NCBI RefSeq assembly: GCF_019733355.1
Contig: NZ_JAIHLQ010000002.1
Location: 186,001 to 250,000 of the forward strand
Direction of reading: 5' to 3'
DNA from: Pseudomonas baetica
GTDB lineage: Bacteria; Pseudomonadota; Gammaproteobacteria; Pseudomonadales; Pseudomonadaceae
Length of the DNA stretch: 64,000 nucleotides
Shown: positions 1 through 7,053 of the stretch, one piece after another
Layout of the letters: each line of letters starts with the position of its first letter
Position numbering within the stretch: position 1 is the stretch's first letter
The notes under the pieces: model-generated
Seen by the model: only the letters and a program-made list of their open reading frames with translations
Database searches by the model: none
What the model was told of the DNA's origin: nothing
Made by a program: the position numbers and the translations under genes

Positions 1-233
1 TCGATCAGGATCTTCTCGATGCAGCGATCTGGATCTGGATTCGCAGCCATGTGATCCGCCAGTGCCGCCGGCAGGTGGTCTGCGTTGATCAGTACCTTGC
101 TTCGTCCAACTGGGTTCGGCGCTTCGACGTGGTGCCGAGAAAGCAGATCGTCGACCGACTCGGTTAACCATTCCTGACCTGCCTCCGTGTCGAGAAAGTC
201 GTCTTCCGGGATGGGCTTGCGTAGAGCTGACAT
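1..233 (-). CDS. Hypothetical prophage protein, C-terminus cut by window edge
   Basis: An open frame runs leftwards from an ATG at 233-231 to the window edge, giving 77 residues beginning MSALRKPIPEDDFLDTEAGQ. A good ribosome binding site (CTGGAG, about 7 bases upstream) supports this start. The visible part is acidic and charged, with no recognisable domain, signal peptide or membrane segment. It lies in the leftward early region of the prophage, the same strand as the 762-962 and 949-1437 genes, but is separated from them by a 528-base gap and so probably has its own promoter. Function unknown. Confidence 0.6.
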   Translation of the reverse strand, partial: MSALRKPIPEDDFLDTEAGQEWLTESVDDLLSRHHVEAPNPVGRSKVLINADHLPAALADHMAANPDPDRCIEKILI

Positions 234-761
234 GGTCGTCTCCAGAGTGGCGGGGTGTTGATCCAACAAAACTCGGATGCACTCATCCGCTCCGCTGGTT
301 GCCGTTGGGCGCGGAGGGGAGTGCATTCGGGATTGGTCGGGGAAGTGGGTGCAGATGGCCGGAGCTGATCCCGGCATGACTATTAGCGGCCTTAGTGACA
401 CCGGAGTTTCACCGGGGCGAAGGTTTCAGCCGCCTATTCTTGGACTCGCCGCGGCCATCTGGGCGCTTACTCACTCTACCGGCCACGATTCCCGCGATCC
501 CTCAGGTCTTACACTTGCCCGTCAGCCCGGGCATTCATCTGCGTGTTGCGGTGATGCAGGTGGGCGGTTATAGGCCGCGATTTCGTCCGCATCGGGGTGT
601 GATCTGGCCGGGGCTCAACCGGCATTAAGCAGATGGGGCAGCCCTGAAGACTACCTGTTGGCACATCCGCCGCCCGAGGCTTGGCCTCAGATCACACCCC
701 GATGCGCTCTCATAGAGAGGATCGGGCAGTTAACGACAGGGCTGTCGTGGCGCTGGTTGTT
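234..761. other. Gene-free stretch with an 18-bp inverted repeat
   Basis: I see no convincing gene in these 528 bases: the short open frames lack ribosome binding sites and have no coding character. The notable structure is a perfect 18-base inverted repeat described separately. The stretch probably holds the promoter of the leftward gene starting at 233 and could encode a structured RNA. Confidence 0.5.
589..705. repeat. Perfect 18-bp inverted repeat, 81-bp spacer
   Basis: The arm GCATCGGGGTGTGATCTG at 589-606 recurs as its exact reverse complement at 688-705. The spacer is 81 bases. Such widely separated perfect arms in a phage intergenic region may be paired sites for a dimeric regulator that loops DNA, or the closing stem of a structured RNA. 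I recognise no named family. Confidence 0.7.
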
Positions 762-962
762 CTATTCGGCGTCCTGCTCAAGCCAAGCAATTTTCGGCGC
801 CTCTTTGCGAAGCGCGTAATACTCAACCTGAACCTTGGCACTGTTGATCATCTTTCCGCCTAGGTTTGCCAACTCGGAGGCGTCTTTGGCGTTGATTTCA
901 CCGGCTTGTAGTTGGCGAAAAACATCGGCCAGATTTTTCCGCAGTGCTTCAGCGTTTTTCAT
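762..962 (-). CDS. Small hypothetical phage protein (66 aa)
   Basis: 66 residues starting MKNAEALRKNLADVFRQLQA. The ATG at 962 follows an AAGGA ribosome binding site about 7 bases upstream, and the start overlaps the end of the 949-1437 gene by 14 bases, so the two are translationally coupled. The protein looks helical (LRKNLADVFRQLQAGEINAKDASELANLGGK is charged and amphipathic), with no signal peptide or membrane segment. Small proteins of this type are common in Pseudomonas prophage early regions; the function is unknown. Confidence 0.7.
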   Translation of the reverse strand: MKNAEALRKNLADVFRQLQAGEINAKDASELANLGGKMINSAKVQVEYYALRKEAPKIAWLEQDAE

Positions 963-1437
963 TTTCTATGTCCTTTGCCAATCGAATTATCTGGATTTGA
1001 AGGGCTTTAACTGCCACCAACGATTCCGGGATATCTGCTGCACTAGCAGCCCCTCTAGATAGAAGGCCGCGAACATACGAGGAGGATAGGCCCGCTCGAA
1101 GTCGAGATTTTGTCTTGGTCGATCTAGGCCTGCGCTTTGAATTCATGCAGGTATTGCAGGTGCTTCTATGGTCGCGCTCATTTCCAGCCAGGGTAAGAAA
1201 TTCGGTCTTGGATTTCTGCGCGCTGCAAACCCGGCAGAGCCGATATTCAAGCTCTCTGAATGACTCAAGCCTTTCTTTCCGCTCGACCTTCTGCTGTCTT
1301 CCTAGATCTGTCCTTCCCTGTCTCCAGCATGATTTGCACTCGGAGGCGACACCGCCTTTTCGCGCCTTATTTCGGTGGAACTCAGCAAGGCTTTTATCCA
1401 CCTTGCAGGTGCTGCATCGCTTAGTCTCGTGGCACAT
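949..1437 (-). CDS. Double zinc-ribbon phage protein
   Basis: 162 residues from the ATG at 1437-1435, which has AGGTG about 8 bases upstream; an in-frame TTG at 1479 would add 14 residues. Two similar modules each carry paired CxxC knuckles: RCSTCKVDKSLAEFHRNK then CKSCW, and LCRVCSAQKSKTEFL then CNTCM. Spaced cysteine pairs around a [ST]xFxxx core are typical of zinc ribbons that accompany phage HNH nucleases, but the HNH catalytic part is absent here. The C-terminal third is basic. I infer a DNA- or RNA-binding early protein; no enzymatic role can be claimed. Confidence 0.6.
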   Translation of the reverse strand: MCHETKRCSTCKVDKSLAEFHRNKARKGGVASECKSCWRQGRTDLGRQQKVERKERLESFRELEYRLCRVCSAQKSKTEFLTLAGNERDHRSTCNTCMNSKRRPRSTKTKSRLRAGLSSSYVRGLLSRGAASAADIPESLVAVKALQIQIIRLAKDIENEKR

Positions 1438-1531
1438 CGCTCTGCACCTGGTTGATTTCCCGTCTGGCCCTGTCGCCAAGGCCAGCCAGTGAAATCTGTT
1501 TTTCTCCGCACCCGCTTACCAGGTCATTCAC
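1421..1531 (-). CDS. Possible 36-aa leader ORF overlapping zinc-ribbon gene
   Basis: A GTG-started frame (GTG at 1531-1529, TAA at 1423-1421) encodes 36 residues including KQISLAGLGDRARREINQ. It overlaps the start of the zinc-ribbon gene by 17 bases, as expected for a coupled leader gene. The peptide QIS-x-x-GLGDRA-x-REI also occurs in a frame remnant at 46040-46246, which is the main reason to take it seriously. The ribosome binding site is weak, so expression is uncertain. Confidence 0.3.
   Translation of the reverse strand: MNDLVSGCGEKQISLAGLGDRARREINQVQSDVPRD
1453..1498. repeat. 46-bp repeat, copy 1 (second copy at 46132)
   Basis: These 46 bases match 46132-46177 at 41 of 46 positions in the same orientation. 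Both copies share blocks TGATTTCCCGTC, GCCCTGTCGCCAAGGCCA and GTGAAATCTG. Copy 1 is inside the prophage; copy 2 is in flanking DNA beyond attR. Read on the minus strand, both encode QIS-x-x-GLGDRA-x-REI, so they are probably fragments of related genes and not an attachment site. Confidence 0.7.
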
Positions 1532-1626
1532 TCAGTTCGGTCAACACCTCGTCGCCGTCGCAGTGGGCTGGCGCACTTTGCTGGCTAGTTGCTACTCTGC
1601 GATATGGCCACGGAGTGGGGTTTCAT

Positions 1627-2232
1627 ATGGACGCCGATAAGCCGCAGCGGCTGAAGCTCAAAAAGAAGTCCAGCGAGAGCAAGCCAGCGGTGCATGTGCC
1701 GGGGCAAGGCTTCAGCGAGGAGTCAGAGAAGTTCTTTTCTGATCTAGCCTCGCGCAAGGCTGCCGAGGTCGACATAGATGTTCTTTTCGATCAGTCATAC
1801 AAGGCTAATCATGAACTCGACGATGTAACCCGAGAGCTTCGATCCGAATTCGCTCTGCTCAACAAAATTATTGAGCTTCAAGAAGTCGCCAAGCAGAAGG
1901 ACACGAAGCTGAGCCGCAAGGCCGCGAAAGCGGCGACTAAAGAGGCGAAAAAGGCCAGCAAGGCAGTCAATAAGCCCAAGACAGTTTCCCCAGCAAAGCG
2001 AACGAAGCGCTCTACAACCGAGCCTGAGTCAAAATGGCTTCGGAAGATATGTTGGCGGTGTGGTAGCAAATTCTCAGTTCACGTGGACTGGGAACGCCCC
2101 CCAAGTCTTTGCCCTGCATGTACGAAAGATATTAACGAAACCTATCTCCCTACCGCTCCGGATCGATCTAAGCCCGTTGGATGGGTCCACATCGTTAGTG
2201 GTGGAGCGCCAGGCATGGGCAAGCGTCGATAA
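1627..2232 (+). CDS. Lys/Ala-rich protein with C-terminal zinc ribbon
   Basis: 201 residues if started at the ATG at 1627 (MDADKPQRLKLKKKSS), preceded by GGAG about 11 bases upstream; a longer frame reaches back to 1489 but lacks a ribosome binding site. The N-terminal half is a charged helix. Residues ~90-130 are a histone-H1-like Lys/Ala tract (RKAAKAATKEAKKASKAVNK). The C-terminus holds a zinc ribbon, ICWRCGSKF then LCPACTK. I infer a nucleic-acid-binding protein with a disordered basic arm. It reads against its leftward neighbours and may be cargo. Function unknown. Confidence 0.55.
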   Translation: MDADKPQRLKLKKKSSESKPAVHVPGQGFSEESEKFFSDLASRKAAEVDIDVLFDQSYKANHELDDVTRELRSEFALLNKIIELQEVAKQKDTKLSRKAAKAATKEAKKASKAVNKPKTVSPAKRTKRSTTEPESKWLRKICWRCGSKFSVHVDWERPPSLCPACTKDINETYLPTAPDRSKPVGWVHIVSGGAPGMGKRR

Positions 2233-2328
2233 CTACTGTCCAGTAGGCTTCCGAAAGCGCCCGATGCAGGCGCTGACGTGAAAATTTCTGGAGCTGCCGG
2301 TTACCCGCTACTGGCGTCGGTCACCGGC

Positions 2329-2631
2329 TCATTCAAGTTGTTCCTCCAGCCGCGGGCCTTTCGGCTTGTTCTCCCGCTGGATAACTGCTTTCGACGTTTT
2401 ACGCTGCACGCCCGGGTCAGTTGCCAACCCTCTGAACCGTTGAGGCCGGTTCATCGCTGCCTTCGAATCTGGGCCGGTGGTGATCCGGCAAGGTGAAGCG
2501 GTGAAGCTAAAGAGCTGCGGGCTTTGAGGCCCTTCGCAGTGGCTGTGTGTCGCTGCGATGGATTCAATATAGGTAAACCCATATTTGGTGTCAATGGGTA
2601 TTCCCATAAAATTACTTCTTCCCATATTCAC
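2329..2631 (-). CDS. Ash-like phage ORF under repressor-type promoter
   Basis: A 100-codon frame from a GTG at 2631; a shorter version begins at the ATG encoding MGIPIDTKYGFTYIESIAA. The stretch TTGPDSKAAMNRPQRFRG and the following ATDPGVQRK resemble, from memory, phage and satellite proteins annotated as Ash family (P4 Ash is linked to helper derepression). The predicted transcript start (~2559) lies inside this frame, so only an internal start or a regulatory RNA may be expressed. Near the 3' end GGAGG precedes a very short frame. Treat as a probable Ash-type locus with uncertain coding limits. Confidence 0.4.
   Translation of the reverse strand: MNMGRSNFMGIPIDTKYGFTYIESIAATHSHCEGPQSPQLFSFTASPCRITTGPDSKAAMNRPQRFRGLATDPGVQRKTSKAVIQRENKPKGPRLEEQLE
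2566..2594 (-). promoter_or_regulatory. Leftward sigma70 promoter (PL-like)
   Basis: Read on the minus strand, TTGACA (2594-2589) is followed after exactly 17 bases by TATATT (2571-2566), near consensus. Two operators of the CI type overlap it, so it should be silent in the lysogen and fire on induction, transcribing leftwards from about 2559. Confidence 0.7.
2568..2608. promoter_or_regulatory. Left operator pair matching the immunity operators
   Basis: AATGGGTATTCCCATA (2593-2608) and TATAGGTAAACCCATA (2568-2583) match the immunity-region consensus TAYGGGTATTCCCRTA at 6041-6104. Centre spacing is 25 bp. One site covers the -35 and the other the spacer and -10 of the leftward promoter, an arrangement like lambda OL. 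Confidence 0.75.
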
Positions 2632-2637
2632 GGGCGA

Positions 2638-2666
2638 AAAAAGCCCGCACTTGGCGGGCTTCTCGC
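2638..2666 (-). terminator. Intrinsic terminator of the chemoreceptor gene
   Basis: On the minus strand a GCCCGC/GCGGGC stem is followed by a run of six T, just downstream of the stop codon at 2680. It isolates the chemoreceptor gene from the leftward promoter region. Confidence 0.8.
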
Positions 2667-2679
2667 GGAAATTGTTCAG

Positions 2680-4245
2680 CTATCGGTTAAAGCGCTCAAC
2701 CAACGAATACTGCGTAGACGCTGTCTTGGTCAATTCCTTGTTTAGGTTTGCCGATTCGTGTGCTTGCCCGGAAGTTTGGTCGGCTAAGTGGGCGATCGTT
2801 GTGATGTTGCGACTGATTTCCTCGGCCACGGCGCTTTGCTCTTCCGTGGCAGCAGCAATCTGCGTGGTCATGTCCGTGATGTTGGAAACCGCCTCGCTGA
2901 TACCCACCAAGGCTTTGTCTGCCTCAAGTACCCAAGAAACGCCTTCTTGGGCTTGGCGGTGACCTCTTTCCATTGTCTGTACCGCGTTGTTGGACGAAGT
3001 CTGTAGCTTGGTTATCAGATCATGGATCTGAGTAGTCGATTGCGAAGTGCGCTGTGCTAATTGGCGAACCTCATCAGCTACAACCGCGAAACCTCGGCCC
3101 ATGTCGCCAGCGCGCGCAGCCTCGATTGCCGCATTTAGTGCCAATAGGTTGGTTTGATCCGCGATACCTTTGATTACGTCGACGACTGTGCCTATTTCGC
3201 TACTGTCCTTGGCCAACTGTGCGACCGTCAGACTTGTTTCGCCAACAACAGCAGAGAGCCGTTCGATAGCCTCACGGGTATCTCGAGCCACATCACGACC
3301 TCGGCTGGTCAGCTGGTTGGCTTGTTGGGTGGCATCAGCCGTCCTCTGGACGTGGCTTGCAACTTCCTGGGTGGTTGCAGCCATCTGATTGACCGCGGCA
3401 GATACCTGCTCTGTTTCTACACGCTGGCGATCCAGGCCTTTCGAGCTGTCAGCGGCAAGCACGTCGGACTGCTCCGCCAGCGCACTGAGTTGCTCGGCCG
3501 TGTCTTGCAGGCGTGTCAGACAAGTTTTAAGGCGCGAAGTCTGACTGATGAAGGCTGCCTCTAAACGGGCTTCTGGCCCGCTTGCATCGCTGTACATTTG
3601 AGCGATCAATGAGTCTGAGGTAGAGGGTTCGGCCATCTGCAATAGGCGCAGAGTTCCTCGAGTCTGCCAGCGCGAAGAGAGCAAGCCGATCGGCACTGCT
3701 ATGCCTATAGCCAAGACTGTAGCTATAGGTGCACTGAAGAATAAACCGAATGAGCAGCCTGCCAAGCCGATGGCTACATACGGCAGGCAATTCGATAGAG
3801 CGGGTAGCCAGCGGTCATGAAGAGGGATTGCCGACTTTCCCTGACTGATGCGCTTATATAGGGATTCTGCGCGGCGTATCTGATCAGTAGTTGGTTTGAC
3901 TCGGACTGATTCAAAGCCCACCACCTGGCTGCCTTCAAATATTGGAGTGACGTAGGCGTTGACCCAGTAATGATCTCCATTTCTGGAGCGGTTCTTAACG
4001 ATGCCCATCCATGGCCTGCCTTGCTTAAGGGCAGCCCACATGTGGGTGAAGACGGCGGGGGGAACGTCAGGATGACGGACGATATTTTGCGGCGCACCAA
4101 TAAGATCGACTTTGTCAAAGCCGCTGATCTCTACAAAGGCGTCATTGCAGTACGTAATGACTCCTCGAGCATCTGTCGTCGAGATGAGCTTCTGCTGTGG
4201 TGCGAGTGAAATCTCACGCTGTGTTACGGGCTGATTATTTCTCAT
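2680..4245 (-). CDS. aer: Aer-type PAS methyl-accepting chemotaxis receptor
   Basis: 521 residues from the ATG at 4245, which follows AGGGAG about 8 bases upstream; the longer frame to 4497 lacks such a site. Residues ~20-120 form a PAS domain of the Aer type ([29 protein letters not shown], then [20 protein letters not shown]), which binds FAD and senses redox or oxygen in known Aer proteins. Residues ~150-190 are hydrophobic membrane anchor. The rest is a cytoplasmic MCP signalling domain with the hairpin tip [20 protein letters not shown]. The length matches Pseudomonas Aer proteins. It sits between the prophage left operator and the repressor, so I infer it is lysogenic cargo that retunes aerotaxis, with its own promoter in the AT-rich DNA at 4246-4400. 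Confidence 0.9.
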   Translation of the reverse strand: MRNNQPVTQREISLAPQQKLISTTDARGVITYCNDAFVEISGFDKVDLIGAPQNIVRHPDVPPAVFTHMWAALKQGRPWMGIVKNRSRNGDHYWVNAYVTPIFEGSQVVGFESVRVKPTTDQIRRAESLYKRISQGKSAIPLHDRWLPALSNCLPYVAIGLAGCSFGLFFSAPIATVLAIGIAVPIGLLSSRWQTRGTLRLLQMAEPSTSDSLIAQMYSDASGPEARLEAAFISQTSRLKTCLTRLQDTAEQLSALAEQSDVLAADSSKGLDRQRVETEQVSAAVNQMAATTQEVASHVQRTADATQQANQLTSRGRDVARDTREAIERLSAVVGETSLTVAQLAKDSSEIGTVVDVIKGIADQTNLLALNAAIEAARAGDMGRGFAVVADEVRQLAQRTSQSTTQIHDLITKLQTSSNNAVQTMERGHRQAQEGVSWVLEADKALVGISEAVSNITDMTTQIAAATEEQSAVAEEISRNITTIAHLADQTSGQAHESANLNKELTKTASTQYSLVERFNR

Positions 4246-4453
4246 TCCGATGACTCCCTGGTCGCTTAGGAAGTCATCGGCCAAAGCTTGAATAAGATGA
4301 GTGTTTTTTATAAAAAAATCTTTTAATAACAATGAGTTGTATTTATTTTGTTGGTGTTTTTTTTGGATCCAAGTTGATCGCTTAGATATGCTTTTGATTT
4401 TGATCGGGAAAAGTCCGCGTAGGTGAAATTGGCAACTCACCAGGTAATCCGTC

Positions 4454-4720
4454 ATGAGTGACGACCGGAAACGGAAGGCGTTGGCCGCCGGGGGCAAATT
4501 ATTTGAAGAGTCCGAAATCCGGATGGACGCTGAGCAATATTACGATGATCTCCTTAAGCTGGCGGACATGCTGGAGGAGGGGGGGCGGGCACGGAATCTA
4601 GACAACTCGTTCGAGATGCCAACGCGATGTTTGTTAACGCAAGGGGAGGGTTGGCGGACGGGACCTAATCAGACTTCGGGCCCCACGAATGTGGGGACCC
4701 GAAGTTTACTGCGGTGTTAG
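4454..4720 (+). CDS. Hypothetical acidic small protein, uncertain 3' end
   Basis: 88 codons starting [20 protein letters not shown]. The first 45 residues (to [10 protein letters not shown]) look like a real helical charged protein with a modest AGGT ribosome binding site. After the G-rich run near 4577-4590 the sequence loses coding character and runs through a hairpin at 4674-4704. A frameshift or decay after residue ~45 is plausible. It diverges from the chemoreceptor gene. No family recognised. Confidence 0.35.
   Translation: MSDDRKRKALAAGGKLFEESEIRMDAEQYYDDLLKLADMLEEGGRARNLDNSFEMPTRCLLTQGEGWRTGPNQTSGPTNVGTRSLLRC
4674..4704. terminator. Strong hairpin between convergent small genes
   Basis: CTTCGGGCCCCAC (4674-4686) pairs with GTGGGGACCCGAAG (4691-4704) around a GAAT loop. 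The T-tract is weak (TTTACT), so it could act as a terminator for the stefin-like gene or its convergent neighbour. Confidence 0.55.
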
Positions 4721-4986
4721 ATTCTGTGAATTTGAGTGATGTGTGGCTTGCCGTTGATAGGAGCGTAAATTTCCACTATCGCCTGCCAGCTGCCTGGAGA
4801 GCCTGGAAGCGTAGCTTTTGACTTGTAACGGTAGTTGGTGCCATTTACGACTTGGGTAGAAACTTCTTCAGGTGTGTAACCAACACCTACGAAGCCCTCC
4901 AATGCTTCTTTGAAGACCTCCTGATCCTTTGGAGTCAGTTTGTGATAAGGGGTCCATCCACCTACAAGATGTTCTTGGGCTGTCAT
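4717..4986 (-). CDS. Stefin/cystatin-like small protein
   Basis: 89 residues, no signal peptide. Three features match type-1 cystatins (stefins): the N-terminal GG (VGGWTP), the central QVVNGTNYRYKSK corresponding to the QVVAG first hairpin loop that plugs papain-family proteases, and a C-terminal [10 protein letters not shown] strand. Length is close to the ~98 residues of stefins. Cystatins are best known from eukaryotes, with some bacterial relatives. I infer a cytoplasmic cysteine-protease inhibitor or an inhibitor-fold protein with another role, possibly protecting phage or host factors. It stands alone between two hairpins in the prophage cargo region. The assignment rests on motif match only. 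Confidence 0.6.
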   Translation of the reverse strand: MTAQEHLVGGWTPYHKLTPKDQEVFKEALEGFVGVGYTPEEVSTQVVNGTNYRYKSKATLPGSPGSWQAIVEIYAPINGKPHITQIHRI

Positions 4987-5187
4987 GAATTAAATCTCCC
5001 TATTTAAAATTCCTACTCATTTGGCTTTTCGGAGTACGCCCCGTTTATTCGATGGTTTCCGGAATCCAATCCTGAAAAGTTTTCACGGGCCTTGTATCTG
5101 CGAGACTAGGCCTAAGAAAACACCGTTACGAGCTACTGCCGGTGCGAGTAAGTGTAGATCGACGCCTAGAAGGATCAAGGTCAAGGC

Positions 5188-5224
5188 AAAAAAAAGCCCG
5201 GCATTTGGCCGGGCTATTTTTTTT
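5188..5224. terminator. Bidirectional intrinsic terminator
   Basis: AGCCCGGC (5195-5202) pairs with GCCGGGCT (5208-5215), flanked by an A-run on the left and a T-run on the right, so it can end transcription in both directions. It closes the leftward CI-like repressor gene. Confidence 0.85.
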
Positions 5225-5297
5225 GCTTGAGAAGGTTGCAGATCACGTCAAGCTGCGATGTGTCCATTTGGGCATTCTGCCAAATGAAAAATCACGC

Positions 5298-6029
5298 CTA
5301 CCGCGAATACATTGCCCACCAAAACACATGTCCCAGAATAGAGATCTGCTGCTCCTGAATCTGCTGGAACGTGTAGTCCTCGTCTGGATGTTCATCACGG
5401 TTGAAGCTGCGCAGGCGAAGTCCGATCGGAATACGGTAGACCTGTTTCACACGAAGCTGACCGTTGTGGTTGATAGCGTACATCTCGCCGTCGACGATAT
5501 CGCTCAGGGAGTTTTTCCCCACGTTTACGCCAACCGTGGCGCCGTCGCGCAGCACCGGCACCATGCTGTTGCCGCCGACCTTTACGCATTTCGCATTGCT
5601 GAATTGAACGCCGTTGTGTCGCAGATCTTTCTTGTTGAAACGTAGGCGTGAGTTTGCGCTCTCCTCAATCGCAAACCTGCCAGATCCGGCTGCCAGCTCG
5701 ACTTCGTGAAGGAAGGGGACATAAACCTCATCGTCGTCGAGCGGAGTTTCGTCGTCCCAGGTCTCGATGGTTTCAAGTTTTACGCTGGGCTGAACTCGCT
5801 CCGCTTGATGATCGGGAACACCCTTGAGCATGTCACCAGCACCTTCAGCCAACCACATTGGTGACACACCACATACAGAGGCGATCTGAGCTGCGAAGGC
5901 TGTAGCCTTCGATTTCCCTCTCTCTAAATCTGAGATAGAGGTCTGAGTGAGGCCGGCGCGCTCCGCAAGCTCGGTCTGATTGAGCTTGGCGTGGCGGCGG
6001 GCTGCTTTGAGTCGGTCTTTGAATTCCAT
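5298..6029 (-). CDS. cI: CI-like immunity repressor (HTH + S24 peptidase)
   Basis: 243 residues from the ATG at 6029. Residues ~4-60 are an HTH_3 domain (LNQTELAERAGLTQTSISDL). Residues ~100-243 are a LexA-like S24 self-cleavage domain: cleavage site Ala114-Gly115 (ELAAGSGRF), catalytic Ser155 (GGNSMVPVL) and Lys195 (QLRVKQVYR). RecA-stimulated self-cleavage after DNA damage is expected to induce the prophage. It is transcribed away from the operator cluster at 6041-6104, which it should bind to repress the rightward (cro) and leftward (2566) promoters and control its own. Confidence 0.92.
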   Translation of the reverse strand: MEFKDRLKAARRHAKLNQTELAERAGLTQTSISDLERGKSKATAFAAQIASVCGVSPMWLAEGAGDMLKGVPDHQAERVQPSVKLETIETWDDETPLDDDEVYVPFLHEVELAAGSGRFAIEESANSRLRFNKKDLRHNGVQFSNAKCVKVGGNSMVPVLRDGATVGVNVGKNSLSDIVDGEMYAINHNGQLRVKQVYRIPIGLRLRSFNRDEHPDEDYTFQQIQEQQISILGHVFWWAMYSR

Positions 6030-6036
6030 CCGTGGA

Positions 6037-6065
6037 GTATTACGGGGGCTCCCATAACCTTGCAA
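6037..6065 (-). promoter_or_regulatory. Predicted repressor-maintenance promoter (PRM-like)
   Basis: On the minus strand TTGCAA (6065-6060) is followed after 17 bases by TAATAC (6042-6037), directly before the repressor gene. The leftmost operator overlaps its spacer and -10, suggesting negative autoregulation. Confidence 0.5.
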
Positions 6066-6104
6066 ATCGGTATTCCCATAAACTATTATATGGGTATTCC
6101 CGTA
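6041..6104. promoter_or_regulatory. Three immunity operators at exact 24-bp spacing
   Basis: TACGGGGGCTCCCATA (6041-6056), AATCGGTATTCCCATA (6065-6080) and TATGGGTATTCCCGTA (6089-6104) are dyad-symmetric 16-mers starting exactly 24 bp apart. They separate the divergent repressor and Cro-like genes, as in lambda OR1-3. Confidence 0.85.
6060..6089 (+). promoter_or_regulatory. Predicted rightward early promoter (PR-like)
   Basis: TTGCAA (6060-6065), the same self-complementary hexamer used by the leftward promoter, is followed after 18 bases by TATTAT (6084-6089). Operators 2 and 3 overlap its spacer and -10. Confidence 0.5.
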
Positions 6105-6116
6105 TGGAGGGGCATC

Positions 6117-6332
6117 ATGAACGCTATTTACAAGGGCCTCGTTGACTACTTCGGCACCCAGGAGGCCACCGCCGAAAAGCTCAAGGTTGATCAAAGCACC
6201 GTTTCCGGTTGGGTTCGGGGGAAGCACGGCATGTCTCCGGTTATTGCCAAGCGAGCGGAGGCGCTGACCGAAGGTGCTTTCAAAAAAGAAAAGCTGTGTC
6301 CGTCGTTTCCTTGGGCCGAGATGGCCGCCTAA
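6117..6332 (+). CDS. Cro/YdaS-type repressor
   Basis: 71 residues starting MNAIYKGLVDYFGTQEATAE, with a near-perfect GGAGGGG ribosome binding site. The helix-turn-helix EATAEKLKVDQSTVSGWVRG resembles YdaS/Cro-family lambdoid regulators. It is the first rightward gene after the operators, divergent from the CI-like gene, so by position and fold it should be the lytic repressor that shuts off repressor synthesis. Longer in-frame starts upstream would run through the operators and are unlikely. Confidence 0.85.
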   Translation: MNAIYKGLVDYFGTQEATAEKLKVDQSTVSGWVRGKHGMSPVIAKRAEALTEGAFKKEKLCPSFPWAEMAA

Positions 6333-6386
6333 GCGACGTCCCTGTCCGCCAGTCCGTTGAAGCCAGATTAGAAGAGAGCAGCCCCC

Positions 6387-6989
6387 ATGGAAACGTCGAA
6401 CTTGCGACACGAAACACGAGATGCGGTCTTGGTGGCGATCGCTCGCGACATGATTGCCAGAACGAGCATGAGCCAGGACGGCTTTGCGGAGCAGCTCAAC
6501 CACCAACTCTTTGACCGTGCGCCCGCGCGCTGCAAGGAGAAGGGGTTTCCAGATCTGCAAGACATGACCAAAACCGCAGACATGCAGGCTTATGGCCGGG
6601 CCTACAAGGCTTGGAGTAAGCGCTTGGAGCGCTGGCTTGATGACAGTGGCGACCGCATCGAGATCCCTTCGTGGATTGAAGAGTCGTGGGTTGCTGCTCT
6701 GGACCAGCCATGGCGTGACCGCGCCCTGATTGAGTTGTCGAGTCGTTACGGCCTGCTGGCCGTTAAACAGATCGGCTCAGGTGTTGACGACGCGTTGCAG
6801 GTGTTCGCCGGTATCTCGACGAGCTTCGGGCATGTCGCCGGCCTTGGCGGGAGAGTCTTCGCCGATGGCGTGTTTGACCAGAAAGACCATGTCTACGCCG
6901 AATCTTTCGAATCCTTCTGCCGCTCTCTTGCTGCGCACGCTGTCGCGATGGCGGATCGAGCGGCGCTTGTCGCTTCGAAGATTCACTAA
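6387..6989 (+). CDS. Hypothetical early protein in CII position
   Basis: 200 residues, METSNLRHETRDAVLVAIAR. No recognisable domain; mixed helical, cytoplasmic, with two segments rich in aromatic residues (IPSWIEESWVAALDQPWRD). It is the second gene of the rightward early operon, where lambdoid phages carry CII-type activators or YdaT-type proteins. That assignment is by position only; I see no clear helix-turn-helix. It is followed by a weak hairpin terminator. Confidence 0.65.
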   Translation: METSNLRHETRDAVLVAIARDMIARTSMSQDGFAEQLNHQLFDRAPARCKEKGFPDLQDMTKTADMQAYGRAYKAWSKRLERWLDDSGDRIEIPSWIEESWVAALDQPWRDRALIELSSRYGLLAVKQIGSGVDDALQVFAGISTSFGHVAGLGGRVFADGVFDQKDHVYAESFESFCRSLAAHAVAMADRAALVASKIH

Positions 6990-7005
6990 ATCACAGACAC
7001 AAAAA

Positions 7006-7031
7006 AGCCAGGTTCGTGGCCTGGCTAATTT
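7006..7031 (+). terminator. Weak terminator in early operon (tR1-like position)
   Basis: AGCCAGG (7006-7012) pairs with CCTGGCT (7020-7026), followed by AATTT. The poor T-tract suggests partial read-through, similar in position to lambda tR1. Confidence 0.6.
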
Positions 7032-7053
7032 GCAAAACTAGAGAGGCCCGATT

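Noticed and set aside
1453..1498. 46-bp repeat considered as an attL/attR core
   Set aside because: It is imperfect (41/46), lies well inside the phage on the left and ~2 kb beyond the tRNA attR on the right, and both copies encode the same peptide.
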